A stretch of DNA of 64,000 bases from Winogradskyella sp. (GTDB lineage: Bacteria > Bacteroidota > Bacteroidia > Flavobacteriales > Flavobacteriaceae). Both the position numbers and the translations under genes were made by a program. Location: the NCBI RefSeq assembly GCF_013042245.1, contig NZ_JABDQL010000024.1, positions 28,332-92,331 of the forward strand. The letters are read 5' to 3'. The notes beneath the pieces are model-generated. The model saw only the letters and a program-made list of their open reading frames with translations, was not told the DNA's origin and did not search any database. This document shows, in pieces, positions 9,991 through 20,342 of the stretch (position 1 is the first letter of the stretch; every line of letters starts with the position of its first letter).

Positions 9991-11203
9991 GAAAATTTTT
10001 ATTCCACTACTCGCCATAGCATTATTAGCTACAACTAGTTGTAAGAAACCTCGTTACGACCTAGAAGATGGATTATATGCCGAATTTGTAACTAACATGG
10101 ATACTATGGTTGCTAAATTATATTATGATAAAGTACCGGTAACTGTCGCTAATTTTGTAGCCCTTGCTGAAGGGAAACACCCATTGGTCAAAGAAGAGTA
10201 TAAAGACAAAAAATATTACAACGGTACAACCTTTCACCGTGTTATGGATGGTTTTATGATTCAAGGTGGTGACCCAACTGCAACTGGTTCTGGTGACCCA
10301 GGTTATAAGTTTGAAGACGAATTTAGTAACGAACTAAAGCATAGCAAATCAGGAATTTTGTCTATGGCAAATTCTGGACCTAATACAAACGGTTCTCAAT
10401 TTTTTATTACTGAAAAAGCAACACAGTTCTTGGATGCATACCAAGCAGACGGAACCCTAAAAAAATGTGGCCGTTTCCCAGGTGGTGGATGTCATGCAGT
10501 ATTCGGTGAATTAGTATTAGGATTAAACGTACAAGACTCCATCTCTAACGTAAAAGTTGGGGCTGCCAACAAACCTGTAGAAGATGTTGTACTTAAAGAA
10601 GTAAATATTATCCGTATTGGTTCTGAAGCTAAAAAGTTTGATGCCCCTAAAGTTTTTACAGAAGAATTACCAAAGATTAAGGAACGTGTTGCAGCAGCAG
10701 AAGAAGAAGCGCGTAAAAAAGCTGAAGAGGAGCAACGCATTAAAGACGAAAAAACAGCAGCTGCCACTGCAGAGTTTAAAACAACAATTGACAATTATAC
10801 TGCAAAAGCAAAGCAATTACCATCTGGTTTAAAGGTACACTACCTCAATAAAGGCAATGGTGCAAAACCAAAAACTGGACAAATGGCTTTAATCAATTAT
10901 CAAGGCTATTTTACAGATGGAAAACTTTTAGACAGTAATGTAAAAGAGGTTGAAGAAAAGTACGGTATGCTCAATCCTCAGAAAACACAGCGTAATATGT
11001 ATGCGCCTACACCAATGAAAGTGAGTCCAGATGCGGCTTTGTTTGCTGGTTTTAAAGAAGCACTTGCAACTCTACGTGTTGGTGACAAGGCATTCTTTTA
11101 TTTTCCATCGCATTTGGCGTACGGCGAAAGTGGTCGCCCACCAATGGTACAACCAAATACAGATTTAGCATTTATTATTGAAATGGTAGATATTCAGAAA
11201 TAA
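9983..11203 (+). CDS. Dual-domain PPIase: N-terminal cyclophilin, charged linker, C-terminal FKBP
   Basis: Cyclophilin GTTFHRVMDGFMIQGGDPT / SMANSGPNTNGSQFFIT; FKBP ALINYQGYFTDGKLLDSN / HLAYGESGRPPMVQPNTDLAFIIEMVDI. Confidence 0.92.
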   Translation: MIKKIFIPLLAIALLATTSCKKPRYDLEDGLYAEFVTNMDTMVAKLYYDKVPVTVANFVALAEGKHPLVKEEYKDKKYYNGTTFHRVMDGFMIQGGDPTATGSGDPGYKFEDEFSNELKHSKSGILSMANSGPNTNGSQFFITEKATQFLDAYQADGTLKKCGRFPGGGCHAVFGELVLGLNVQDSISNVKVGAANKPVEDVVLKEVNIIRIGSEAKKFDAPKVFTEELPKIKERVAAAEEEARKKAEEEQRIKDEKTAAATAEFKTTIDNYTAKAKQLPSGLKVHYLNKGNGAKPKTGQMALINYQGYFTDGKLLDSNVKEVEEKYGMLNPQKTQRNMYAPTPMKVSPDAALFAGFKEALATLRVGDKAFFYFPSHLAYGESGRPPMVQPNTDLAFIIEMVDIQK

Positions 11204-11233
11204 GATTTTGGTTTGAACTCGTTATAGAGTTTG

Positions 11234-11276
11234 AAAAAAAAGCAGTTGTATAAAATTATATAACTGCTTTTTTTTT
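11234..11276. terminator. Bidirectional intrinsic terminator between convergent genes
   Basis: aaaaaaaagcagttgtataaaattatataactgctttttttttt. Confidence 0.85.
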
Positions 11277-11342
11277 CAATTTTAAAAAAGGTTTAAACTT
11301 GGAGTTATCCTGAAGTCTAGAAGTTAAATCAGATCTTCTCTC

Positions 11343-12809
11343 CTAACTCTTTACTGGAATATTCTTCAAAATTTCTAAAACAAAATCCCAATATTTTTGA
11401 GCTGAAGAAATTTGAGCTCGCTCGTCTGGTGAATGCGCGCCTTTAATATTAGGTCCAAAACTAATCATATCCATTTCTGGATAATTCTGTCCAAGAATCC
11501 CGCATTCTAAACCTGCGTGGCAAGCTGCTACGTGTGGTTTTTCTCCATTATTGAGGCGCTCATAAATAGGCACCATAAGTTTTAGGATATCAGACTCCAT
11601 ATTTGGTGCCCAACCTGGGTAATCACCAGAAAATTCAACCTCACAACCTGTTAACTCAAAAGTAGCACGTAACGTATTTGCCAAATCATACTTAGAACTC
11701 TCCACAGAGCTACGTGTCAAACAGCCAATTTTAATTTGGCCATCTTTTACAATAACACGCGCTATATTATTAGAAGTTTCTACCAATTCTGGAATATCAG
11801 CACTCATTCTATAAACACCATTTAAAGCTGCATATATAGCTCTAGTCAAACCTTCTTGAACCCCTAATTCCATGATTTTTTCTGGAATAATCGTTTTAGA
11901 AATCAGGATTTCTAAATCTGGCTCCATTGTCCTATACTCGTTTTTTATAATTTCTGAAAGTTGCGCCATTTCAAAATTAAATGCTTCTTCATGCACTGCA
12001 TCTACAGCAACAATTGCATTACTCTCTCGAGGAATAACGTTACGTAAACTTCCGCCATCAATTTGTGATATACGTAATCCAAAATTTTCAAATCCATCAA
12101 AAAGTAAACGATTCATTATTTTGTTTGCATTACCTAAGCCTTCATGAATTTGCATCCCTGAATGTCCTCCCTGCAATCCTTTTATAGTAATCGTATATCC
12201 AATTTTAAATTCAGGAGTTTCTTCTTCAGCATAAGTTCTTGTTGCCGTGACATCGACACCACCGGCACAACCCACACCGATTTCATCGTCTTCTTCAGTA
12301 TCAAGATTTAGTAAAATTTCGCCTTTAAGCAAGCCGCCTTTTAACCCCATTGCGCCAGTCATACCTGTTTCTTCGTCAATTGTAAACAAAGCTTCTAGAG
12401 AAGGATGTGCAATATCTTTACTTTCTAAAATCGCCATGATTGTAGCAACACCTAAGCCATTATCTGCACCTAAAGTTGTTCCTTTAGCTTTAACCCAATC
12501 ACCTTCAACAAACATCTCAATACCTTGTTTATCAAAATCGAAAACGGTATCGTTATTTTTTTGGTGTACCATATCTAAATGGCTCTGCATCACTATAGGT
12601 TTTCTGTCCTCCATACCTTTTGTGGCTGGCTTGCGGATGATTACATTTCCGACTTCGTCTTCAATAGTTTCTAATCCAAGATTTTTTCCGAAATCTTTCA
12701 TGAATTTAATGACACGTTCTTCTTTTTTTGAAGGTCTGGGTATGGCATTTAAATCTGCGAATTTATTCCAAAGTTTCTTTGGTTCTAAGACTCTTATTTC
12801 TGAACTCAT
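11343..12809 (-). CDS. pepD: Aminoacyl-histidine dipeptidase (Xaa-His dipeptidase)
   Basis: QSHLDMVHQKN, GTTLGADNGLG, TIDEETGMTGA, GGHSGMQIHEG. Confidence 0.93.
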   Translation of the reverse strand: MSSEIRVLEPKKLWNKFADLNAIPRPSKKEERVIKFMKDFGKNLGLETIEDEVGNVIIRKPATKGMEDRKPIVMQSHLDMVHQKNNDTVFDFDKQGIEMFVEGDWVKAKGTTLGADNGLGVATIMAILESKDIAHPSLEALFTIDEETGMTGAMGLKGGLLKGEILLNLDTEEDDEIGVGCAGGVDVTATRTYAEEETPEFKIGYTITIKGLQGGHSGMQIHEGLGNANKIMNRLLFDGFENFGLRISQIDGGSLRNVIPRESNAIVAVDAVHEEAFNFEMAQLSEIIKNEYRTMEPDLEILISKTIIPEKIMELGVQEGLTRAIYAALNGVYRMSADIPELVETSNNIARVIVKDGQIKIGCLTRSSVESSKYDLANTLRATFELTGCEVEFSGDYPGWAPNMESDILKLMVPIYERLNNGEKPHVAACHAGLECGILGQNYPEMDMISFGPNIKGAHSPDERAQISSAQKYWDFVLEILKNIPVKS

Positions 12810-12954
12810 ATGTGTATTTTTATATTAATACAAAGGTAGGAAATAGTCTTCGTAATATTTACCATTCTGAGCTTGATTCGGAATCTAACTAAAATGCTGA
12901 AACAACTTGTGCATAACTGTGTTTTCCCTAAAGTAAATTACTTATTTTTGAAAC

Positions 12955-14022
12955 ATGCGAGTAACCAAAAAAGGAGCATTATTTATTTTTTTAGCTATTC
13001 AAATTATTGCTATCAATATTCTGAAACAATTCCCTGAATTCATTGAGCAGTTTTACAGCAATGGTATTTATGTTTGGTTATCAAAATTGATGCGTTATTC
13101 TTTTGGTTGGGTACCGTTTTCTGTTGGTGACATACTATATACGCTTGCAGGAATTTATATTATAAGATGGCTAATTGTAAACTTTAAAAATAGCTACAAG
13201 GACACTATAAATTGGTTGTTGGATATTACAGCTGTGCTATCCATCGTCTATTTTTCATTTCATATGCTTTGGGGTTTTAATTATTACCGTCAACCGCTTC
13301 ATAAATCGTTGAATATTAAAGCAGATTATTCAACTGAAGAATTAATTGCATTTACTGAACAGTTGATTGAAAAATCAAACCAAATTCACACTGAGTTAAG
13401 TATTTCAGACACGCTTAAAATTATTCTACCCTACAAAAAATTTGAAATTTTTGACAAGGTTAAATCAGGTTATGATAAACTTTCAAAAAACTATCCGCAT
13501 CTATATTATAAACCTGTAAGTCTAAAAAAATCCATTTACAGTATACCATTAACTTATATGGGATTTTCTGGTTACTTGAATCCTTTTACTAATGAAGCAC
13601 AAGTAGATGGATTAATTCCTATATACAAATTCCCAACAACCTCTTGCCATGAAGTTGCTCATCAGCTCGGTTATGCTGCGGAAAACGAAGCTAATTTTAT
13701 AGGCACACTTGCTGCTTTAAGCAATGAGGATTTATATTTCAAATATTCCGGATATACATTTGCCTTGCGCTATTGTTTAGTTGAGATTTACAAACGAAAT
13801 CCTAAAAAATATACGCAGCTTCTAGAAACTGTAAATGTTGGTATCCGAAAAAATTATCAAGAAGTTCAGGAGTTTTGGCAATCTTATCAAAATCCGCTTG
13901 AGCCTGTTTTCGAAAAAACTTTTGACACCTTTTTAAAAGCCAACAACCAATCTAATGGCATGAAGAGTTACAGTTATGTTGTAGCTCTTTTAGTAAATTA
14001 TTACAATAACAAGCCACTTTAA
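12955..14022 (+). CDS. DUF3810-family membrane protein with HExxH-like motif
   Basis: TM N-terminus; FPTTSCHEVAHQLGYAAENEANF. Confidence 0.85.
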   Translation: MRVTKKGALFIFLAIQIIAINILKQFPEFIEQFYSNGIYVWLSKLMRYSFGWVPFSVGDILYTLAGIYIIRWLIVNFKNSYKDTINWLLDITAVLSIVYFSFHMLWGFNYYRQPLHKSLNIKADYSTEELIAFTEQLIEKSNQIHTELSISDTLKIILPYKKFEIFDKVKSGYDKLSKNYPHLYYKPVSLKKSIYSIPLTYMGFSGYLNPFTNEAQVDGLIPIYKFPTTSCHEVAHQLGYAAENEANFIGTLAALSNEDLYFKYSGYTFALRYCLVEIYKRNPKKYTQLLETVNVGIRKNYQEVQEFWQSYQNPLEPVFEKTFDTFLKANNQSNGMKSYSYVVALLVNYYNNKPL

Positions 14023-14104
14023 AAACGTTAAAAATTCTTAATAAAAAAGAAGATTTAGCATTAAGCGTTATATTTAAAAAACAAAATTCTAACCAACAAT
14101 ACAT

Positions 14105-17074
14105 ATGATTAAAGTTTATTTACGGCTGCTCATGCTTATGTGCAGTTTTTCGTTATTTGCACAAGATTATTTTCCTAGTAATTCTGGTGTAAAATCTGAC
14201 AACTCTAACTACAAGGCATTTACTAATGCCAAAATCCATGTATCGCCATCACAGGTAATTGAAAATGGAACTTTACTTATTAAAGATGGTAAAGTCGTTA
14301 GCGTCGGAAAATCGGTAAATTTACCAACTAACACTACTAAGTTAGATTTATCTGGCAAATCTATTTATCCATCATTTATAGATATGTACACGACTTTTGG
14401 TGTTACCAAACCAAAACGTGGTGGTAATGGCCCACAATACAGACCAAGTCGGAGTGGTTTTTATTGGAATGACCATATTATGCCAGAACAAGACGTTATG
14501 GCAAATTTTAAATACGACGCTAAGTCGGCTTCAGACATGCACAAGCTAGGTTTCGGCGTTGTCAATACACACATGGCTGACGGAATTGCACGTGGCACTG
14601 GTGCATTGATTTCCTTAAATAACGATGCAGACAATTCGCTTCGCGTCGTGGATGGCGAAATATCTCAACATTTTTCATTCAGTAAAAGTGTGAGGTCAAG
14701 ACAGTCCTATCCATCATCAATTATGGGAAGTATGGCCTTGTTGCGTCAAATGTACGATGATGCTAAATGGTATGCCAACGGTAATGTAGATACAAGAGAT
14801 TTGTCGCTTGAAGCTTTAAACGGAAACAAAAATCTACTTCAAATTTTTGAAGCTGGAAGTCGCGCAAATTTATTACGTGCTGATAAAGTTGGAGATTCTC
14901 GCAATGTACAATATACTATTGTTGGTGGTGGAGATGAATATGAGCGTTTGGATGAAATAAAAGCTTCTAATGCAACGATAATATTACCTATTGACTTTCA
15001 AATGGCATACGATGTGGAAAATGCTTTTTTAGCATCTACCCTTTCGTTAAGTGATATGCGTGCTTGGAATCAAGAACCACACAACCCAAGATTACTGGCA
15101 GAAAATGATGTGCAATTTGCATTAACCACTCACGGTCTTAAAAAGGTAAGTAGTTTTAAAAGTAATTTAATAAAAGCTATAGAAAATGGTCTTTCAAAAC
15201 AAAAGGCGCTTGAAGCTTTAACGACTATTCCTGCGCAATTACTTGGAAAGTCTAATATGTTGGGAACTCTAAAAACTGGTAGTTATGCCAACTTTTTAAT
15301 TACTTCAGGAGATATTTTTGATAAAAAGACAAAGCTCTATGAGAATTGGGTTCAAGGTATGCAACATGTTATTTCCGATATGAATGTAAAAAATATCGAT
15401 GGTGATTACACTTTTACACTTGCTGGAAGTGATTATAAATTAAATATTTCTGGCAGCGCAAGCAAACCAAAAACAAAATTAGAATCTGGAGATAAGAGCT
15501 TAGGTACCAAAATGAATTATTCTGACGATTGGGTAAACCTTACCTTCAAAACAGCAGATAGTACAAAAAATGAATTTATTCGTATCGCAGCAAATGTTGC
15601 TAATGAAAACAATTTAAGCGGAAAAGCGATTATGCCAAATGGCGCAGAATATAATTTCTTTGCTACAAAAGCTTTAAAAGATGAAATGGCTAAGAAAGAC
15701 AAGAAGAAAAAAGGTACCGCTAAGGATACACCTTACATGAGTCCAATAACCTATCCTAATATTGCTTACGGCTATGAAGAAAAGCCTAAAGCTGAAACTA
15801 TATTGTTTAAAAATGCAACGGTTTGGACCAACGAAAGTGAAGGTATCTTAGAAAACACTGATGTTCTTATCAAAGACGGAAAAATTGCAAAAATAGGCAA
15901 AAACCTTTCCGATAGAAATGCAAAAGTTGTCGATGCGACAGGAAAACACGTTACAGCTGGTATTATCGATGAGCATTCTCATATCGGTGCTGCATCAATC
16001 AATGAAGGCGGACATAATTCTTCGGCAGAAGTGACTATCGAAGATGTTATTGACGATGAAGATATTGACATTTATAGAAACCTTGCTGGTGGCGTAACAT
16101 CAATACAAATATTACACGGTTCGGCAAATCCTATTGGCGGGCGCTCTGCTATTATAAAATTAAAATGGGGAGAAGCAGCAGATGACTATGTTTATGAGAA
16201 TTCGCCTAAGTTTATAAAATTTGCTTTAGGCGAAAACGTAAAGCAATCGCGAAGCCGAACTAACTCACGTTTCCCACAATCTAGAATGGGAGTTGAACAA
16301 GTATTTATAGATTATTTCAGTAGAGCTAAGGCTTATGATGAAGCTAAGAAAAGTGGAAAACCCTATAGAAAAGATACTGAAATGGAAGTTTTAGTCGAAA
16401 TTTTAAATGGTGAGCGTTTTATCTCATGCCATTCTTACGTACAAAGTGAGATTAATATGTTAATGAAAGTTGCCGAGCAATTTGATTTCAGAGTCAACAC
16501 ATTTACTCATATTCTCGAAGGTTATAAAGTCGCCGATAAGATGGCCGAGCACGGGGTTGGAGGCTCAACATTTAGTGATTGGTGGGCTTATAAGTATGAA
16601 GTAAATGATGCCATACCATATAATGCTGCGATTATGCATAATGCAGGTGTTGTAACTGCTATTAATAGTGATGATGCAGAAATGTCACGTCGCCTGAATC
16701 AAGAAGCTGCTAAATCTGTGAAATATGGTGGTGTTAATGAGGAAGATGCTTTTAAGTTTGTGACACTTAATCCTGCAAAACTATTACACTTGGATGACCG
16801 TGTAGGTAGTCTAAAAGTTGGTAAGGATGCGGACGTTGTATTATGGAGTGACCATCCGCTTTCAATATATGCAAAAGCAGAAAAAACAATCATTGAAGGT
16901 GTGACGTACTTTGATTTAGAAAAAGATAAGCAAATGCGTCAAGCCATTGCTAAAGAGAAAAGCGAATTGATGAACTTAATGCTTCAAGATAAAAACAAAG
17001 GCTTGAAAACTCAACCTGTTAAAAAGAAGGAAAAAGTGTTGTTAAACTGTGACTCTATGGATTCAGGCTATTAA
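14105..17074 (+). CDS. Secreted tandem amidohydrolase (two amidohydrolase modules)
   Basis: Signal peptide; second module IIDEHSHIGAASINEG, HILEGYKVADKMAEHG, TAINSDDAEMSR; first module lacks HxH. Confidence 0.88.
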   Translation: MIKVYLRLLMLMCSFSLFAQDYFPSNSGVKSDNSNYKAFTNAKIHVSPSQVIENGTLLIKDGKVVSVGKSVNLPTNTTKLDLSGKSIYPSFIDMYTTFGVTKPKRGGNGPQYRPSRSGFYWNDHIMPEQDVMANFKYDAKSASDMHKLGFGVVNTHMADGIARGTGALISLNNDADNSLRVVDGEISQHFSFSKSVRSRQSYPSSIMGSMALLRQMYDDAKWYANGNVDTRDLSLEALNGNKNLLQIFEAGSRANLLRADKVGDSRNVQYTIVGGGDEYERLDEIKASNATIILPIDFQMAYDVENAFLASTLSLSDMRAWNQEPHNPRLLAENDVQFALTTHGLKKVSSFKSNLIKAIENGLSKQKALEALTTIPAQLLGKSNMLGTLKTGSYANFLITSGDIFDKKTKLYENWVQGMQHVISDMNVKNIDGDYTFTLAGSDYKLNISGSASKPKTKLESGDKSLGTKMNYSDDWVNLTFKTADSTKNEFIRIAANVANENNLSGKAIMPNGAEYNFFATKALKDEMAKKDKKKKGTAKDTPYMSPITYPNIAYGYEEKPKAETILFKNATVWTNESEGILENTDVLIKDGKIAKIGKNLSDRNAKVVDATGKHVTAGIIDEHSHIGAASINEGGHNSSAEVTIEDVIDDEDIDIYRNLAGGVTSIQILHGSANPIGGRSAIIKLKWGEAADDYVYENSPKFIKFALGENVKQSRSRTNSRFPQSRMGVEQVFIDYFSRAKAYDEAKKSGKPYRKDTEMEVLVEILNGERFISCHSYVQSEINMLMKVAEQFDFRVNTFTHILEGYKVADKMAEHGVGGSTFSDWWAYKYEVNDAIPYNAAIMHNAGVVTAINSDDAEMSRRLNQEAAKSVKYGGVNEEDAFKFVTLNPAKLLHLDDRVGSLKVGKDADVVLWSDHPLSIYAKAEKTIIEGVTYFDLEKDKQMRQAIAKEKSELMNLMLQDKNKGLKTQPVKKKEKVLLNCDSMDSGY

Positions 17075-17101
17075 TCAGACTCAAAATTTAAATTTATCAA
17101 A

Positions 17102-18406
17102 ATGAAAAATTACATATATATCGCAGCTATTTTACTCTCAATGAGTATTGGTTATGCACAACAAACACCAGCATCAAAACAGACAAAAGATATTGCTATC
17201 GTTGGAGCTACTGCACACATTGGTAATGGAGAAGTTATTGAAAATAGTATTATTACATTTTCTAACGGAAAAATAACCAATGTAGGTGATGCCACTACAA
17301 TTCGTATTAATTCTGCAGAAATGGATGTCATAGATGCAATGGGAAAACATGTGTACCCTGGTTTTATTGTATCTAACGGAACATTAGGTCTTGTAGAAGT
17401 TGATGCCGTAAAAGCCTCAAATGACTTATCTGAACTGGGAACTTTTAATCCACACATAAGAAGTTTAATCGCTTATAATGCAGAATCAAAAATTGTAGAA
17501 TCCATGAGACCTAATGGTGTACTCTTAGGGCAAGTTGTTCCTCGTGGCGGACGTATTGCCGGAACATCATCTGTTGTACAATATGATGCTTGGAACTGGG
17601 AAGATGCGACAATCAAAGCAGATGATGGGATACACATCAATTGGCCAAATAGTTTTAGTCGTGGCCGTTGGTGGCTTGGTGAAGACCCAGCTTTAAAACC
17701 AAATAAAGATTACAACAAACAAGTTAAAGAACTATATATGTACTTTAACGAATCTAAAAGTTATAATGCTGGACCAAAAGATGAGCGTCACTTACCTTTT
17801 GAAGCCATGGCTGGATTATTTAACGGTTCTAAACATTTATACATTAATGTAAATAACCAAAAGAGTATCACTGATGCAGTTAATTTTGCTAAATCTCAAG
17901 GTGTATCAAATATTACTATAGTTGGCGGTTATGAAGCTGGTGAGATTGCAAATTTCCTAAAGCAGAATAATGTATCTGTATTTTTAAGACGTATACACAC
18001 ACGACCAAATAACGAAGATGATGATTACGATCAGCCTTTTAAGTTAGCAAAACAATTAGTAGACGCTGGTGTTTTGGTTGCTTTAGAACCAAGCGGACAA
18101 ATGGAACGCATGAATTCTCGTAACTTACCATTCTACGCAGGTACAACAGTTGCTCATGGATTAACTAAAGAGCAAGCATTACAGCTAATTACTCAAAATC
18201 CTGCAAAGATTATGGGTATTGATAATATGTATGGAACTCTAGAGCAAGGCAAAAGTGCGACGCTGTTTATTAGTGAAGGTGATGCTTTAGACATGCGTAC
18301 CAATATTGTAACAAACGCATTTATTGACGGTCGTCAATTAAGTTTAGAAACCCATCAAACAAAATTATGGAAACGTTATTCAGGAAAATATAATCAACAA
18401 GAGTAA
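17102..18406 (+). CDS. Secreted amidohydrolase-like protein (HxH absent)
   Basis: Signal peptide; amidohydrolase-like IVGATAHIGNGEVIENSIITFSNGKITNVG; PGFIVSNGTLG in place of PGFIDxHxH. Confidence 0.83.
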   Translation: MKNYIYIAAILLSMSIGYAQQTPASKQTKDIAIVGATAHIGNGEVIENSIITFSNGKITNVGDATTIRINSAEMDVIDAMGKHVYPGFIVSNGTLGLVEVDAVKASNDLSELGTFNPHIRSLIAYNAESKIVESMRPNGVLLGQVVPRGGRIAGTSSVVQYDAWNWEDATIKADDGIHINWPNSFSRGRWWLGEDPALKPNKDYNKQVKELYMYFNESKSYNAGPKDERHLPFEAMAGLFNGSKHLYINVNNQKSITDAVNFAKSQGVSNITIVGGYEAGEIANFLKQNNVSVFLRRIHTRPNNEDDDYDQPFKLAKQLVDAGVLVALEPSGQMERMNSRNLPFYAGTTVAHGLTKEQALQLITQNPAKIMGIDNMYGTLEQGKSATLFISEGDALDMRTNIVTNAFIDGRQLSLETHQTKLWKRYSGKYNQQE

Positions 18407-18414
18407 AAATAAAA

Positions 18415-18436
18415 ATGCGAGCCATATGGCTCGCAT
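18415..18436. terminator. Perfect 22-bp palindrome between convergent genes, possible bidirectional terminator
   Basis: atgcgagccatatggctcgcat. Confidence 0.55.
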
Positions 18437-18460
18437 AAATTTATTATCTACGTTATTTGC

Positions 18461-19720
18461 TTAGCCTAGTAATTCATTCAAGCCTTCATTATCGAAAAGA
18501 ATTTTACCAATATTTATCTGAGACCAACCCTTTTTTACTTTATAAGTTAACATTGGTTGTGAATCTTCTAATTTACACTCCATATGGTAAAATGTAATAT
18601 TTTCATTTTTTAAATGGTTTAAATTTTTTAAGTGGCTAGATATAAAAAAGTAACCTTTTGTTGTTTTACTCAAACCTGAAATTGTTTTTTCAATGAGTAA
18701 TTTAGCATCATCAATATCAGTACCATTAAAGAGTTCATCAAAAATAGCAAAACAAAATTTGCTATCTTTTGCATTTACGAGTGTATCTTTTAAACTAATA
18801 ACCTCATTCATAAAATGACTATAACCATTACTAATATCATCAAATTTATTAATACCAATTGAAAAGTAATTACAAAAGGGAATAGTACTATTATTATCTG
18901 CTGGTATTGCCAATCCTAAGTTACCAAGATATGTACATAAGCCAATTGCTTTTAAAAATGTAGATTTACCAGACATATTTGCACCATTTAAAACTATAAC
19001 ACCATTACAAATCTTAAAATTATTTTTAACTGGCGATGATAAACTGGGATGGTAAAAAGCCTTTAAATCTAGTGAGTTTGGAGAAATTTCAGGAAACTTG
19101 AAACCGTGTTTACAGGTACCTTTCGCTATAGACAAATAAGCTTCAAACCTAAAAAGACAATCCCAAAACGTACTAATCTTATTTGACTTATATAAATCAT
19201 CAATATGTTTACAAATATTTTTGAGCTCTTTAAACTTTAGCCTACGTATCCTTAAACTGCTAGTATAAACTTTAAGATTAAAGCTTTTTAAAAACTGTTG
19301 AAAATACCTAATTTCTTCTTTGTATTCTTTAGGGAAACACTTCAAATTTATGTGATTGAAATATAATTCCAGCTTAGAAAAAAACAAAAGTATAAGTTGA
19401 ATATTGTCCCTAACATCACTGACTACGTGTTTATTACTAAAAAATGAAAGGTTTGTATTAGGAATAGGATTATGCCAAGAGTTCAGATAGTTAAAAGCCT
19501 TATTAAATGATAAAAAAGAATAGTTGTAACTGTCTAAAAGATGATTATTTTGAATAAAACCCTCTAAAATTTTTTGTCTGTGAGTAATAGCTTCAATTGA
19601 ATTTAGAGAATTATTAAAAATATCGTGTAATACAACTTTTGAATTAATATTGATAGTAAAATCAAATAAAGGAAGTATCTGAGTTTTTATTTGTAAATCA
19701 TTTATATTCTGTGCCGTCAT
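18461..19720 (-). CDS. MutS-related ATPase (core/lever plus ATPase domains only)
   Basis: Walker A LNGANMSGKSTFLKAIG, Walker B FAIFDELFNGT, SSHLKNL; starts directly in the lever-like domain (AITHRQKILEGFIQNN). Confidence 0.85.
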   Translation of the reverse strand: MTAQNINDLQIKTQILPLFDFTININSKVVLHDIFNNSLNSIEAITHRQKILEGFIQNNHLLDSYNYSFLSFNKAFNYLNSWHNPIPNTNLSFFSNKHVVSDVRDNIQLILLFFSKLELYFNHINLKCFPKEYKEEIRYFQQFLKSFNLKVYTSSLRIRRLKFKELKNICKHIDDLYKSNKISTFWDCLFRFEAYLSIAKGTCKHGFKFPEISPNSLDLKAFYHPSLSSPVKNNFKICNGVIVLNGANMSGKSTFLKAIGLCTYLGNLGLAIPADNNSTIPFCNYFSIGINKFDDISNGYSHFMNEVISLKDTLVNAKDSKFCFAIFDELFNGTDIDDAKLLIEKTISGLSKTTKGYFFISSHLKNLNHLKNENITFYHMECKLEDSQPMLTYKVKKGWSQINIGKILFDNEGLNELLG

Positions 19721-19736
19721 TTTTACTAAATAATAT

Positions 19737-20342
19737 CTAATTTAAAATGTAATTTAATAATAAGTGTAAAAAAGCATAATAACTAAGCATACCTAAAAAA
19801 AAGCAAAACCCTATTTTGAATATCGTATTAATCGTAAATTTTATTCTCTTTTGTAAAATAAAAATACTAGCTATAAAAAAAATGAAAACTAAAACACTAA
19901 TACTATAATAAGGCAATCCTAAATATGTACTTGCTGCAAAAACTTCTTTAAATGGATTAAAAAAACTAATATAATATTGATTTTCTGCCTTAATTAAGCT
20001 GAGCAATATTAAAAATACTCCTAATGCTTGAATGATAAAAAAACCATATAATATGAAGTATATCAATCTTATTTTATTGTTGTATAATTTTATTAAACCA
20101 TATATCCCAATAATTAATAAAATCACAAAAAGAAAAAAATCATAAGAATTTGAACCCTCCATCGGATAAGAACAAAACCTTGATTTACTACCAAAATGCT
20201 TACTTAAAATAAAGGGCATAAAACCATCGGTAATGTGATAAAATAAATTTAAAATAAATTTTATGCAAAACGTCAGTAATGAAAAAAACGGGAACATCAA
20301 AAATGCACCCGCTTTTAAAATATTTTGTTCTGATCTTATCAT
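19737..20342 (-). CDS. Hypothetical multi-TM membrane protein
   Basis: 201 aa hydrophobic ORF, abutting its neighbours. Confidence 0.75.
   Translation of the reverse strand: MIRSEQNILKAGAFLMFPFFSLLTFCIKFILNLFYHITDGFMPFILSKHFGSKSRFCSYPMEGSNSYDFFLFVILLIIGIYGLIKLYNNKIRLIYFILYGFFIIQALGVFLILLSLIKAENQYYISFFNPFKEVFAASTYLGLPYYSISVLVFIFFIASIFILQKRIKFTINTIFKIGFCFFLGMLSYYAFLHLLLNYILN

Noticed and set aside
12247-12828. 193-aa plus-strand ORF
   Set aside because: Entirely antisense to pepD, low-complexity Ser/Pro/Lys composition, no family motif
18415-18436. 22-bp perfect palindrome as a regulator operator
   Set aside because: Located between two convergent stop codons; terminator role is the simpler reading
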